Shown here: positions 32,095 through 43,989 of the stretch, in pieces | Numbering within the stretch: position 1 is the stretch's first letter | Layout: every line of letters begins with the position of its first letter | Translations under genes and position numbers: made by a program | DNA from: Tillus elongatus | Lineage: Eukaryota; Arthropoda; Insecta; Coleoptera; Cleridae | Direction: 5' to 3' | Length of the DNA stretch: 64,000 bases | Assembly (NCBI GenBank): GCA_964006375.1 | Contig: OZ023262.1 | Span: forward strand, 52,041,722 to 52,105,721 | The notes under the pieces: generated by a model | The model's database searches: none | What the model saw: the letters and a program-made list of their open reading frames with translations, nothing else | What the model was told of the DNA's origin: nothing

Positions 32095-32580
32095 GTATAC
32101 AGAGTGTACTGTATGTAGGAGTGACAAAACTGGTCACGAGTTACCCATTTAAGAGAGGTCGGAGTCAAGTAAATAATTATACCGTATTATAATGGAATTA
32201 GGGTGTTTTAGCGAATCATAGCGTGCTATACAGGGTGGACTACGTTTATTTTGAGGGACGTATTGTCCTTGAAGTATGCATGGATCTATTCTGAATGGTA
32301 TGTGCTCGCTAGACCAGGTGTTTGATTAGCTAGAGTGTCCAGCCTAGATAAGTGACAAGCTGGTCACGTTTTTTACCCATATAAGGGAAACGAGAACACA
32401 GACTGTGCTGATTAAAGGGGTAGTATTTAGTGTGCCCGGCATCCTGTCGACTACGTTTGCTTTGAGGGACGTATGTCCTCGAAGGACGCTTGGATCGATT
32501 CAGAATGGTACGTAACCGCTGGGTGGCACTCTTAGTTACACAGGGTGTTCGACAGAAATAGAGGACAAGTTACCCGGTGG
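32095..32580 (+). repeat. Imperfect approximately 225-bp tandem repeats
   Basis: Two module types alternate. GTGACAA...CTGGTCACG followed by TTACCCAT occurs at 32121 and 32352 (231 bp apart), with a remnant near 32562. GACTACGTTT...TTGAGGGACGTATTGTCCT occurs at 32238 and 32459 (221 bp apart). Each GTGAC...GTCAC forms a small hairpin. Confidence 0.75.
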
Positions 32581-33126
32581 TATTAGTTAGCAAGTTAGGG
32601 TATTATAAGCGTGGGAACCGTTTGTCTACCCACATAGCAGAGCAGGACTGTAAGGGAATTGCGGGAATAAAGCCCAGGGGAAGGTAGAACCCCCGACTGA
32701 GGGGGAATTTATAGCGGGCCCATTTTCCGTTTGATGCATGTGTATGTCGTTTTCCGCTTGCCGTTGCTTTGTTATGCCCTGTTGTTTGCTGTGCTAACGT
32801 TAATATCACGCTTTATTTGTAATAAATAGCACAAATATTATTCTAGTCGAATATCATTGTATTTTTAAATATTAACGTATTTGTATCAATTCCACTATGA
32901 AAGAATGTCTTATCAGAGATAACGTTATCTGACCTGAGATATGTTTTCTCTTTATTCGCATGAACTGTAGCGAATTTTTGGTTTTAATAATTTATGGATT
33001 TTTATTGTTGTCATTTTTATTTGTAAATATTTTAAATATTATTAGAGGATTTTATGAAATTAGTTGCGTTTCACTGCACTGCCTGTAGATATTTGCACTA
33101 GTGTAGGTGTGTTTGAGCTAGGATCC

Positions 33127-33529
33127 TGTGACGGATTGTAACTAGCTGTGGTTTATCCTAATTAATGTTTACCTGTTTATAATATTTCTGCTTGCAACTT
33201 TGTAAGTTAGGGAAAACAGCCATTATTCGGGAGTAAAAAATTAAAGCCTACTTGGCTCCCGAGAACTCTACGAGATATAATAACTTTCGACCCCTGGCTA
33301 TAGTTTTCTTCACCACTCGAGTTACCCTAGGACAAGGCTGTTATGAAACAGTAATTTTGTGGTGTTCTACGAGGGCCTTAGCAGAAGTCCTCACGGGGAT
33401 CTGACCTCGTCCTATTTAATAGGGAATAAAGATGGCGCCCGAGGATATTTAATTTAGAATATTTAGGTCACGCCCGAAGGACGGATTGGCAACTTATCCG
33501 TCGGGCCTCTGCTTTGCCGGGGCATCACA
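33127..33529 (+). mobile_element. Candidate solo LTR-like block
   Basis: Begins TGTGACGG and ends GGCATCACA, giving the TG...CA form and matching TGTGA/TCACA ends. It contains AATAAAG and, at 33431, TGGCGCCCGAGG, which resembles a retroviral-type primer-binding site but lies inside the block. The 5-bp flanks (GATCC and CAATA) do not match, and no second LTR or gag-pol sequence is present. Tentative. Confidence 0.3.
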
Positions 33530-33680
33530 CAATAGTAATACTTTTAGTAAATTTCCTTTTTTTGTCAATTTCTACCCTTTCACACAAATTTAATTTAAAA
33601 CCGTGTGCGAAACGGTAGAAATTAACAAACAAAAAAATTCAGGAAATAAAAGATGCTCAACAAAATCTTGAAATGTGGTT

Positions 33681-33948
33681 TTGTCTTCAACTGTAAGTAA
33701 TTTTTAAACAAGTTGATAAAACTTCCAAAAAAATTAGTGTGCTGAATTCAGAAAAGATGATGTAACACTCGACCATGTTCCCTATTTAAAATATAAGGGT
33801 TGTTATCACCACCCTTAAGGGGTTGATGTGACAAAGTTGAGTTTTATGTCAAAACATGTCCCCCTCAATATTAAAATTGACGTGTTTCAGCGTTTCTTAA
33901 AAAAAAATTCTCCAGACCCAAATCGGTCTGTTTCGTTTTCAATGCGCC

Positions 33949-33952
<4 letters not shown>
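33681..33952 (+). mobile_element. Solo long TIR of the 40-kb DD41D element family
   Basis: This 270-bp sequence matches the right TIR at about 41645-41868 (CTTCAACTGT, TTTTTAAACNAGTTGATAAA, GTCCCCCTCAATATTAAAAT) and continues through the outer end missing there, finishing TGCGCCACCCTA directly against (TA)n. No transposase adjoins it. Confidence 0.85.

Positions 33953-34030
<78 letters not shown>
33953..34030. repeat. (TA)n microsatellite
   Basis: About 78 bp that begins exactly at the end of a mariner-type TIR. A composite right arm follows to about 34145. Confidence 0.96.
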
Positions 34031-34033
<3 letters not shown>

Positions 34034-34145
34034 TGAAGCTGACATCGGATGTGTTCTAGGGGACCTAGTTCGAACTCATTTGAACAAATTTTTACAAAAT
34101 AAAAACCGAGATCTCATTAGTGATTTTTTACAAAAGTTCACTAAA

Positions 34146-37100
34146 ACAATTATGAGCATTATGAAAACAAATTTCCATAATTTGTAATTTGCTACCATAA
34201 CCCATTTGTCCAGACTTTTTATAGTTAACACAATATTCTTCACATGCCTGTAAACTTATTGCCCTTAACAAATTAAAAACTTTAAACAGGAGTAACTTAT
34301 TTTTTTTTATAATAGATCTCTTAGTACAGACTGCCTTAGTCTTGCGGAAATATATTTTCTCTGAGATGTGGGAATATGGCACAAGTTATTTTAAATATTT
34401 TATGCTCGTATGTATGTATGTATTTTAAATGCACCAAAGGAGGCAAACACGGTAAAACGAGCAACTTTTCTAGGCAAAGTTACATATATAGGGAATCGTC
34501 AGAATTTATGTTCAATACCGAACTTTCTAAAAGAAATTTCTTACAAAGCAGAATGAAACGTATCGTTATAGAATTTTTATCTAAAATTGAAAATCGCATA
34601 TGAAAATGCAGAAGCTGTACATTTCAAGTTTTCTAACAAGTTACACCTATCCCTAAGTTGGGAATTCCAGCAATTTCCGATATTGCTAACCGTACAGTTC
34701 ACTGATTTTCGATAACTAACAGAGGCAAAAGATTTGATTTGTAAATGTATTAGTGAATTTTAAACAGTACTACAGATACGGAGCAAACATTCTAAACGCG
34801 TTTTGCCCATCATACATTGTTACCTCCTTCAAAGAAAGAAGCTTAGAGTACTAGAATCGTGGTATGTGTGATTGAACTCAGGTGGACATAGATCTGCTCT
34901 ATGGTGAGGTCACTATTGCCTATAACACCCTACCCTAAAGTAGCTATCTGTCAGATTATCAAATTTATTAAGATTAGCAGCACTTTTTAGGAGGCTGACA
35001 GATCTGGATATAGTTTGATACCCACGTTCTCTTCCTTTGCTTTCTTCGCACTGCCCAGAGTCCTAGATTTGTAGGCTATCCAGACTAGTGCTAGGTTACA
35101 TAGACATTTAGATATCTAGAGAATAGTTAGTAAGAAATAATTGTTTTTGTTGATGCAAAAATAAATCAGAAGTTAGGGAGGAATTTCACTTCAATCAAAC
35201 AGATACTTTAATGTAACAAAATATATAAATTTATTCATATAAATGAAATTTGAAATAGCAAAACAAAATGAAATAAAAATGGTTGGCAAATCTCAAATAA
35301 ACATTAATTGCACGCAAATAACAATCAGATAAACAGCAAGAATTTCAAGAGCAAGAAATTATTAATTTACATACATGTGTCAAAACAATAAGATAAAGAT
35401 AGTTGCTAACTACTAAAATGTTACTGTTAATTACTTAGGGTTTCGTTCAAAATAAACACACACACACAAATGATTAGGTAAATAACTTGACGTTTGTCAA
35501 TCAATTGCTAGGTTTTCAAGTGAATTACTGACCAGTTCTTGAGTGAGGCTCCAAAGAAAGAAAACCTATTAGTATTTCGCTATGTGAAATTTATATATTA
35601 ATTATGAAAACTAAGGGATGTTAAAGAGAATATCTATGTTAGATATTTTACAGACAAAATTTGCTAATTACAATTTAAAAGAAATTAATAAAAACTGTGT
35701 GTTTAAATTTACACCTCTCTGACATAGTGTTTAAGCTCAAACTTGATTACGTGATTTTGAAAGTTCAGGTTATTAAAACTTCAGATGTTAAATTTCGGCA
35801 TGAAAGTTGTGCTGATTTAGAGAAAAGATTTGTTCAGACTCACCAGTCTTCCGGTGTTAAAGTTACCTAGTGAGCCTGTGAAGATGTTCTCCAGGTGGGA
35901 TCAATTATGAGCGCCTGACACAGATTCCAGGCTCCAAGAGCGGAAAAATTGGGGTAAAACGACTGGGACTTCCCATCAGCGATTATTGGGCCGGTGGGTG
36001 TCACCGCTCCAATATAACATGAACATTTGACACCTATGTCGATGTTCCGAATTCGCTTGATGGAAACTTTGCGAATCGCAGTTGAAACGTGAGTTTGCTT
36101 CAGTAAAATTCACTACCAATTGACTTAAGGTACGATAATAACCAGGAATTCTTTCTGATCACGACAAGAAATCAACAATTTGAAACAGAAACACAACTTA
36201 GATCCCATTTTTAGGCTGAATACTATGTTTATTTAAACTCGAAAATCATTTAAGTTACTTTAAATAATTACTGGCAATATCATTAGGTAGTACAGATAAC
36301 AGAAAGCACATTACAACCCCGTTTTAAGACAATTTAATAGCCACCGGAGCTGACGGTCTTCACTCTAAGAAGGTCCAGCAGAGACCCCTCCTCGTGTATC
36401 CGATTCGGCAAATGTTTCGTGCCTGCACGCAAAATTTTGTACTCTGACCGTTACTGGCTGTGCGCTAGCTCTTTCTAGCCTCCGTTCTTCGAATGAGATA
36501 AAACGAGACCTCCAATTGGCGGCTTTGCAGACAATTCTCTCCCTGCACGCAAACGTTTTCAAACCATCGTCGGGTGATATCACCGATTACGGAAAATTCC
36601 AAGATACAGGGCCACTAGCAACGATATTTATTTCTTGGAAATATTATTCCAGCAAAATGCGACGCATCATTTACTAACAAAGCCATATTGCGTCTTTAGA
36701 TATTTGACTTTTAACGTACACATTTCATATGCAGTATGGTGTTTACGGTACTTGAAGATTTAGCGACTTTTCATGAGAATAATTTTGAAATCAAAACATG
36801 AATTGCCTTACAGATATTGGATTGTCGGCTATTACTTAAGTCTCGTACGGGTTTGTTTTGAATAATTAAAGCAGTAACGAAACGTCATCGTTACAACTTT
36901 TCTTAGATTTTTTCTTCTCTTTTGGGTCAGGTGTATATGCAACGTCTTCATAACTAGGCTTATAACTGAGGAATGAAAGACATGGCATCACACACTTCAT
37001 GTCTAGGGGTTTTCACCAAGGCAACTTTATTTGAGACGTACTAGATTGAACCATGACAGAGATGGGTTAGACATGTAGGCCAGGAAGCGATGTTCGATTT

Positions 37101-37430
37101 TCAACGAATAGGAGAAAAAAGGGAAAGTTTGGAAATGTGGCAGATATTTATTAGATTTGATTGATAATTGTGTAAAAAGTCCGCAACAATTGAACATGAG
37201 GAATCGCCGCCATCTTGAAAAAAATGGTGCACTTTTTCAGATTTTCATGTTTTATAAAAAAACTGTTAAGTTATAAATTACAGATCATATTCTTTTTAAT
37301 CAAAACTGTTCTTTGTTTTTTGCTCTATCGAATTTGCTGGTATAATTATTTTGACGTCAATGTCAAATGTTAAAAAAATTGAGAATTCCTATATAATATA
37401 ATCGCATAATATGTTTAGAAAAGAAAAACT
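34146..37430. other. 3.3 kb without recognisable genes
   Basis: No transposon protein, TIR pair or long frame was found. The 35800-36600 part is less AT-biased and could hold decayed or non-coding host sequence. The 72-codon frame at 36365-36583 (minus) has no recognisable motif. Confidence 0.45.
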
Positions 37431-38030
37431 TCGGGACGCAGCAAGTGTGAATTTTCATAAGAATTGTACACTATTAGTAAGATATATCATTAAACCTAAT
37501 TCTTTAAATTTAAATGGGCCTTGGAGATCGGTTTTAGAGTCCCAGTTAGAGATTATTTGAAAAAAATATATATTTTATATGGAGCTAAAAAATTTAAGGT
37601 TTGGTCTTAATTGATATAATATGTAAGTACTACAAGTGTCTTTACAAAAGTTTTTCAAAAAAAAAAATTAATTATTTACAAAGGGAATGTACCTGTCAAA
37701 TTAAAAATATGGCAGGTATTTTTCCCTATCAATTGCTTGAATGGTTTTGTTTTATTCAACAATAAACAACAAAAAGGTTTTTTAAAACAAATTTGTAGAT
37801 ATTCGTAAAGCTCATTATGTTATTTTTCTTTAGTTTAGTACCCACGGTGCGTTTACATAGGTGTAACTATGGTTCAAGATTGAAGATTCTAGCTTAATGG
37901 GAAATTTATTGAGCTATCAGATTTAAAATATTTTTACGAAAATTTTCTACCATAACATACTTGCTACACCCAGACCCTTTCTAACACTTATTTACGATTG
38001 CTGTATCCATACTTTTTGAAAATGATAAAA
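37431..38030. repeat. Diverged composite-type element, copy 1
   Basis: Starts GGGACGCAGCAAGTGTGAAT and has a diverged inverted end (CTACCATAACATACTTGCTA) at 37945-37972. From about 37710 on it matches 38650-38965 as a direct repeat (TTTTTTAAAACAAATTTGTA, GAAGATTCTAG, CTGTATCCATACTTTTTGAA), offset 938 bp. Confidence 0.65.
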
Positions 38031-38093
38031 TATTGCAGCTTACTATGTAAGACTGACAAACAAGGCAACCTCAAAATCATTCTTGGAAAAAAA

Positions 38094-38405
38094 TTAAAAA
38101 ATGAAATTAGTTAACAATTTAAACATAAATTGAAAATCTTGGTTCGCTGCTTCATTGCGGGGGTGCTCCTTCCCCTTCTGCATGCCTACAATCACCCTCA
38201 ATGCATAAACAAGAACAAGGTAAATAATAAAAATTCCTTTGGAGCAACCCCTAAGAAAGTTACGGGACCTGCGGAGAATATAGAGGTTCTGCGCGCAGTA
38301 TTCTAAGGAGGTACAGCCAAGCATAATATTGATTATGCTGTGGTATAGCTGCAAAAAGGGATAAAGGCAGCTTAAAGAGGTCCAACTAAGTTGTTTCTTT
38401 CGCAC
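38094..38405 (-). CDS. Unidentified open frame
   Basis: 103 codons, hydrophobic in places (GIFIIYLVLVYALRVIVG could be a membrane segment). It lies between two copies of a diverged repeat. I do not recognise it, and it may be fortuitous. No splice or promoter evidence was seen. Confidence 0.15.
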   Translation of the reverse strand: MRKKQLSWTSLSCLYPFLQLYHSIINIMLGCTSLEYCAQNLYILRRSRNFLRGCSKGIFIIYLVLVYALRVIVGMQKGKEHPRNEAANQDFQFMFKLLTNFIF

Positions 38406-38649
38406 TTTCAGGTCACGCTTACTTTTTATATTCTTCTCCGCCCAGCACCCCTATTCACTTTTTCTCCCGTAATTTTCTTGTGGGCTGTTTGCAAGAAATT
38501 CTTCTTGTGGTTTGGGCATCCAGAAGGGGTTCTAAGCATATTTCTGAAAATATTTTTCTAAACACCCCCCATGTGCTAATCTGCAAATTTACCGAAAATT
38601 TAATTTTTATTTACAAACGAAAATGCATCTATGAAATTATAGATGGCTG

Positions 38650-38965
38650 GTAAGTATTTTTCCATATTAGTCGCTTGAATGATCGGTTTTAGACAACGAA
38701 CCAGTTTATGCAAACAGAATAACAAAAAAAGTTTTTTAAAACAAATTTGTAAATATCTGTGAAGCTGATTGTGTTATTTTTAAATTTAGTATCCACGCTG
38801 CTTTTATATAGGTTTTACTATATATCAAAACTGAAGATTCTAGTTTAATGGGAAATTGGGTTAGTAAGATTTAAAATATTTTTATGAATTTTCGCTACCA
38901 TAACGCACTCGAACTCTTTTCAATACTTGTCTACTATTGCTGTATCCATACTTTTTGAAAATGAA
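38650..38965. repeat. Diverged composite-type element, copy 2
   Basis: Direct repeat of 37710-38030, ending with CGCTACCATAACGCACTCGA and CTGTATCCATACTTTTTGAA. Confidence 0.65.
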
Positions 38966-39329
38966 ATAAATGTAAAAAATACAAAATTTTGAAATTAAAA
39001 TTTCAATAATTTAACCTAAACATCTGTTTATGTAATTTTAACTAGGGATGTATGTATGTAGTACCTACCTAGATATTACAGTACTTACTGTATTAGTTTG
39101 AGGTAGGTATCTTTCTTCTTAAAATAATTTTTGTTTCACTTTCGTAATATCTACCAGTGAATTCTGTATAGAGTTCACAGATAATACATACAATATTTTA
39201 AATACTGTGAACGTGAAGAATAGGAAGCTTAATATTTATACATAATGAAACGTCGTTCTATATTGCTTTTAAACAAATTGAATCACTTTCATTAAATTTT
39301 TTATTTATTAGTATACATTCGCGTGCTAA

Positions 39330-39515
39330 AATTTGGCGCTTTTGGACGCAACCTTTCTCCCGGTATTACGAAAGAAATGGTCCAAGGCTGACATTTTACT
39401 AGTTGGTTGTACATTGTACACAGCTCTATCTATAAAACTTTGCGTAAACTAGAGAGGTGTCGTGACAACATACTACCTGGTCCTGCAGCGAGATGGAGCC
39501 CTTGTCGCATCTCTC
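39330..39515 (-). repeat. Satellite-like module A, inverted
   Basis: Reverse-orientation A module: GGTCCAAGGCTGACATTTTA, TTGGTTGTACA, GTGACAACATACTACCTGGT and GCGAGATGGAGCCC. Confidence 0.7.
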
Positions 39516-39932
39516 ACAATGTCTGACCTTTTGCAAAAACTTCCATTGTTTAGATTTTTATCCACGATTTATTTAAATAGCATAGCAATACAAATAACGT
39601 CATCTGTCTTTGTCCACTATTGTAGATATTGCATTACAGAATCTGAAGTGATGTTGAGGATTATTTTATTATTAATTTCGACTAACTTTATTTTCCTTTG
39701 ATCAAACGACTTGAAAATTGGTACACAACCACGTCTGTCTATGTCCTTTTAAGCTGTAACTTTTCGTTTCAATCACCTAAACAATTTGAGAGGTATTGCG
39801 TTTTAAAAAATATTTTTTAATTTTTTATTTAAATTGGCCGTTAAGATTTGTTGAACGAACTAATTCAACTAGCAAAATAAGGGTAATTCCCAAATTTGGT
39901 CCAAATTAGTGGAGTATTTTGAGTTATCGGTT

Positions 39933-39934
<2 letters not shown>

Positions 39935-40003
<69 letters not shown>
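39935..40003. repeat. (TA)n microsatellite
   Basis: About 69 bp. The right boundary is the TA target site of the DD41D element that starts at 40004. The left boundary (GAGTTATCGGTTGGATA) is a composite left-arm end. Confidence 0.96.
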
Positions 40004-40006
<3 letters not shown>

Positions 40007-41868
40007 GGTGGCGCATTGAAAACGAAAGAGACCGATTTGCGTCCAGATAATTTTTTTTTTCAAGAAACGCTGAAACTCGTCAATTTTAATATTGAGGGGG
40101 ACATGTTTTGACATAAAACTCAACTTTGTCACATCAACCCCTTAAGGGTGGTGATAACAACCCTTATATTTTAAATAGGGAACATGGGTCGAGTGTTACA
40201 TCATTTGAAAGCTCTTTCATTTCTGAATTCAGCACATAAATTTTTTTGGATGTTTATCAACTCGTTAAAAAATTTTTCACAGTTAGAGTTGCAAGAACGT
40301 ATTTCATTCAGTGTGATAAGAAATGCACCACTTAGTCAATTTTTCGTTAAAAAAAACTAAAAAACAAAACCAAACGTTAAAAAATGTTTATTCAGTTAAG
40401 TTAGTGTTCAAATTGTTGACCACCAGCTTCCATACAAAAGTACAAATTTTGTTCAAAACGTGCTCTGACATTCTGGAGCATTTGTGGAGTTATTAGACGG
40501 CATTCTTCAACAATGCGTCCTCGCAATTCTTCCAGAGACTCCGGTTCTGTTGCGTAAATTCTACTCTTTAAATGGCCCCATAGAAAGAAGTCTAAAGGAG
40601 TTAAATCCGGTGACGTCGGGGGCCATTCAATAGCACCTCTACGACAAATCCATTGTCCTGGAAACTCTCTGTTCAAAAACTCCCTAACACGTTGTGAAAA
40701 ATGCGGAGGAGCTCCATCTTGTTGAAACACTAATTGATTTTCTTGATACCGATCACCATTTTCAACAATGTCAATTAGTAGAGGGTAAACGATATCTTCT
40801 AGTAACTCCAAATACGTTTCGCCACTCAAATTACCATCAAGAAAAATTGGTCCGATTAAACGGTCTCCAAAAATGCCAGTCCAGACATTCAATTTCTGTG
40901 GAGTTTAAGTGTGGACTTCGTGAAAATTTCTTGGATTATTATCTGCCCAGTAACGACATATATGATGATTGACTGTAGAGTTTAATAAAAACATACACTC
41001 GTCTGAAAAACAGATATTGAACAGAAAGTTATTCGTGCAGTCATAACTTCACAAAACCCCAGCCGCCGATCAAAATCATCTTCATTAAGTTGTACAAGAT
41101 GAATTTTATACCGGTGAAATTTATGATGCTTTAATATTCGCTGAATAGTTCTTCTTTTGATGTTTGAAACAGTGGCCAATTTTCTCGTGCTCAAAGTTGG
41201 GTCTGCAGCAATTTGTCCTAAAACTTCAATCTCAGTAGTCTCATTTCGAACCGGAAATTCATGTTCAGGATCCCGTTTTTTGTTGGCTACTGAACCACTT
41301 TGTCGAAACTTTGCAACTAACTCCAAAATGTATTTTCTGTTAACATGTCTGTTCGGATGTCGTTCATTAAACAAATTTGCGGTACGGTTGGCACAGTCAT
41401 CGTTTTTGAAAAAAAAAAGAGTAATTATTTCAACTCTTTCTTCTACAGAATACACCATTGTGAAATTAATTTTCGGTAGTACTGTCAAGTATCAAACCGA
41501 CCGATAAACTGAAATAATAAACCGCGTTTCTCTCATTCCGATAAGAAATGTTCTGAGATGAATTTTTTTGTTTGCAAACCAACAAAACATTGACTATCAG
41601 CACATTTCTTATCGGAATGAGTGAAATGCGTTTTTGCATCTTCAACTGTCAATAATTTTTAAACGAGTTGATAAAACTTCCAAAAAGATTTGTGTGCTGA
41701 ATTCAGAAAAGAAAGAGCTTTCAAATGATGTAACACTCGACCCATGTTCCCTATTTAAAATATAAGGGTTGTTATCACCACCGTTAAGGGATTGATGTGA
41801 CAAAGTTGAGTTTTATGTCAAAACATGTCCCCCTCAATATTAAAATTGACGTATTTCGGCGTTTCTTA
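40004..41868 (-). mobile_element. DD41D mariner-type transposon with long TIRs
   Basis: The left end CAGGGTGGCGCATTGAAAAC follows (TA)n. TIRs pair about 40060-40290 with about 41640-41868. The right TIR lacks the outermost 56 bp, so the element is truncated there and joined to a composite right-arm scrap. A minus-strand transposase fills the centre. The solo TIR at 33681-33952 belongs to the same family. Confidence 0.85.
40401..41458 (-). pseudogene. DD41D-type mariner transposase, one frameshift
   Basis: It begins MVYSVEERVEIITLFF at 41458 and continues with an N-terminal helix-turn-helix region (NRKYILELVAKFRQSGSVAN, then LSTRKLATVSNIKRRTIQRI). A small deletion near 41000 shifts the frame through the first-Asp block (a broken FSDEC). 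The catalytic half reopens at NVWTGIFGDRLIGPIF and continues QQDGAPPHFSQRVREFLNRE and WPPTSPDLTPLDFFLWGHLK to the stop at 40401. I count 41 residues between QQD and the Asp of TPLD, the DD41D spacing. At about 352 codons it is nearly full length, and this one frame break appears to be the main defect. Confidence 0.88.
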
Positions 41869-41935
41869 CAATACCTCTATTAGTGATTTTTATTAATGAA
41901 CATTCACTAAAAATGAAAAATATCAGCCGTTTGTC

Positions 41936-42175
41936 AGGCCGAGTAGCTCAGTTCGCCAGGTGAGTAACCTCTCGAATTGGACTAAGAGGTCACGGGTTCG
42001 ACTCCCGTATTCGGACGGTCGGTCTTTTTTACTCGAATGTGGAAAGGCCGGCCTCTGATGAGTTATAGGTGGTGTCCTTTGTCTGCATGTGTATGTAAGC
42101 TCCCCCCGCACACAAGTCAAAGACTTCTGGGTGCGGGGTTTGTCTACTGTGGTGGTGTGGTGTACACCTTTCATT
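41936..42175 (+). mobile_element. tRNA-derived SINE-like sequence (second family) or tRNA pseudogene
   Basis: The tRNA-like head (41936-42020) has an A-box-like GAGTAGCTCAGTTCGCC and a clear B box GGGTTCGACTCCC. The ends GGCCGAGT and ATTCGGAC can pair as a rough acceptor stem. A TTTTTT run follows at about 42025, then a body with an inverted GTGCGGGG/CCCCGCAC pair. It is unrelated to the SINE at 5028. No second copy exists here and no target duplication is obvious. Confidence 0.5.
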
Positions 42176-42330
42176 GCTAAGAACCGGTTCTGTACAGTTT
42201 ACTTTCGGCGTGGGTATTACTTAACGTTTTGGCGATAAGCGTCTTTTGGGAAAAGCTACTGTAAACTGTTACGAAGCTATTTAAGTTGGAAAAAAAGCAA
42301 TATAAAAATTGATCGGCAATAATATAAGGA
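42176..42330. other. Spacer before the CXC-like gene
   Basis: Contains a CAGTTTAC / GTAAACTG inverted pair (42196-42203 and 42261-42268). No coding content. Confidence 0.3.
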
Positions 42331-42336
42331 GTAAAG

Positions 42337-43757
42337 TTGTCTCAAAAAGACAAAGCTCTTCCTTTAGCTACTCTGAATTGTTCTCTGAAAGATCATGGAG
42401 AGATTGTACCGATTGATTCATTACTTCTAGTCCAAAGAATAGCTATTTCCGAGGAAACAAATGAAGATCTTGCGAGACATCTAGAATATGAGTTAGCTCC
42501 ATTTCCGTTATCTCTCTTTAATGAATCTGGCATGAGAAAAACCAAAAAATCCTCATTATATGACATTTTTTCAGCATCAAGTGCGGAGATATTATTGATG
42601 GCGGCGGATTGCTTCCACACCGAGTTGTATGGAAACAAAACTCAACATTTTCTAGTATTTGCATGGATTATGTGAACTACATTAAAAAGCATTGTGGGCA
42701 AACATGTTAGGTGATTTTCGACGCCTATTTTGGTACCGATAACAGCATAAAAAAATGCGCAAAATCATCGCCCTACACTTAAAAAATCTGTTAATATCAA
42801 TTTTGACGAGAACGTTAATGGTACTGCAAAACATGATCGGTTTCTTTCAAATGACAAGAATAAGAGTAGAATAATCAACGTGCTTTCTGCCAAGTTAAAG
42901 TACAATAGAATTAAATTCCGGCAAAACCAAGATGGCGGAGAATGTCTTATTGTTAGCAGGGCGACTGAAGCTTCATTTAACCACAGCAATGTAGCAATTA
43001 TTGGTGAAGATGTTTCGCACGAGCTCTACTGCAAACAGATATTATTTTTGTTAAACCTGGCAAAGGAAAGACAGAGGGGAAGGTGTATTTCTCGCATGAA
43101 CTGCAATCATCAGGTCTTGTATGTAGTATTTTATTCTCACATGTATTCAGTGGCTGCCACACCACGTCAGCAATTTTCTGTATAGGCAAAATTGAATGTG
43201 TGAAACTCTATCAGAAAAATAAAGAACTGTAACACGACGCAGAAATGTTTACCAATAGAAATTCTTCGCACGAAGATGTTGCACGAGCTGGAGAAATATT
43301 TTTTTGCAATGCTTGATGCTCGATCAACAGTTCAGTCTTTAAATATTCATCGCTCCCCTTGTTTCACAAAATCCGTAACAAAAATTAGACCGGATGTTGC
43401 TTCACTACCACCAACAAGGGTGCGGCTAGACAGCATTCGTTTCGAGTATACCACCAGGTACAAAAATGACACGGTACCGCATTACCTTCCGAGCTTTGGG
43501 GTTGGAAAAGACTGCAAACGAATCTACCTCCAGTTGCAACAATGGACTAAATGGCTTTAGAAGCATTATTAAACCTTGTATTTTGTAAATGTACAACGGG
43601 TTGCGCAGGCATGTGTGGATGCCGAAAAGCTGGGATTCTTTGTGCCAGAATTTGTAACAATTGCCATGGAGACTGCCTAAATAGTCAAAGCACAGTGATG
43701 GATGAAGATGATCGTAACGAGCAGAAAAGGGGATGGTGGGTTCCAGGTTATCTTTGA
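42337..43757 (+). pseudogene. TSO1/tesmin CXC-like cysteine-rich protein, copy 1 (broken)
   Basis: Plus-strand frames in order are LKDHGEIVPIDSLLLVQRI and EYELAPFPLSLFNESGMRK (42370-42550), a decayed DGG-like segment, RFLSNDKNKSRIINVLSAKL then NVAIIGEDVSHEL (42840-43030), KPGKGKTEGKVYFS in a shifted frame, a DVARAGEIFFAMLDARSTVQ-like segment, and finally FCKCTTGCAGMCGCRKAG and CARICNNCHGDC (43575-43675). The last is a CXC-type cysteine cluster of the TSO1/tesmin class, which binds zinc and DNA in cellular proteins. The SNVAxxGEDVD-like stretch resembles the PIN-like fold often seen with it (inference). Three or more frameshifts and stops are present. Multicopy insect genes of this kind are usually transposon-borne. 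Confidence 0.6.
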
Positions 43758-43989
43758 GGGCAGAGTGTTCTAGATCATCATCAGGTGCAGACAGTCGAGC
43801 CAATAATATGACTGAAGCTAGTGTATAATTTGTTGAAGTATGCCCAGCACTACACATGTACAAAAATCATCGTCTATAATGATTCAATAAGTGAGTGTGT
43901 CTAAACACAAAACATATCCACCCTTCACCGTATCGTCCCTCCCTTCACGAAACGTTATTATCTATTTAGTTACCAACCTATCAGTTCGT

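Noticed and set aside
35140..36600. Possible host gene exon or 3'UTR in the less AT-rich stretch
   Set aside because: No frame with splice-site support or protein similarity could be found, so I left it unassigned.
43426..43863. 145-codon minus-strand frame
   Set aside because: It is antisense to the CXC-like gene, whose cysteine cluster is recognisable on the plus strand.
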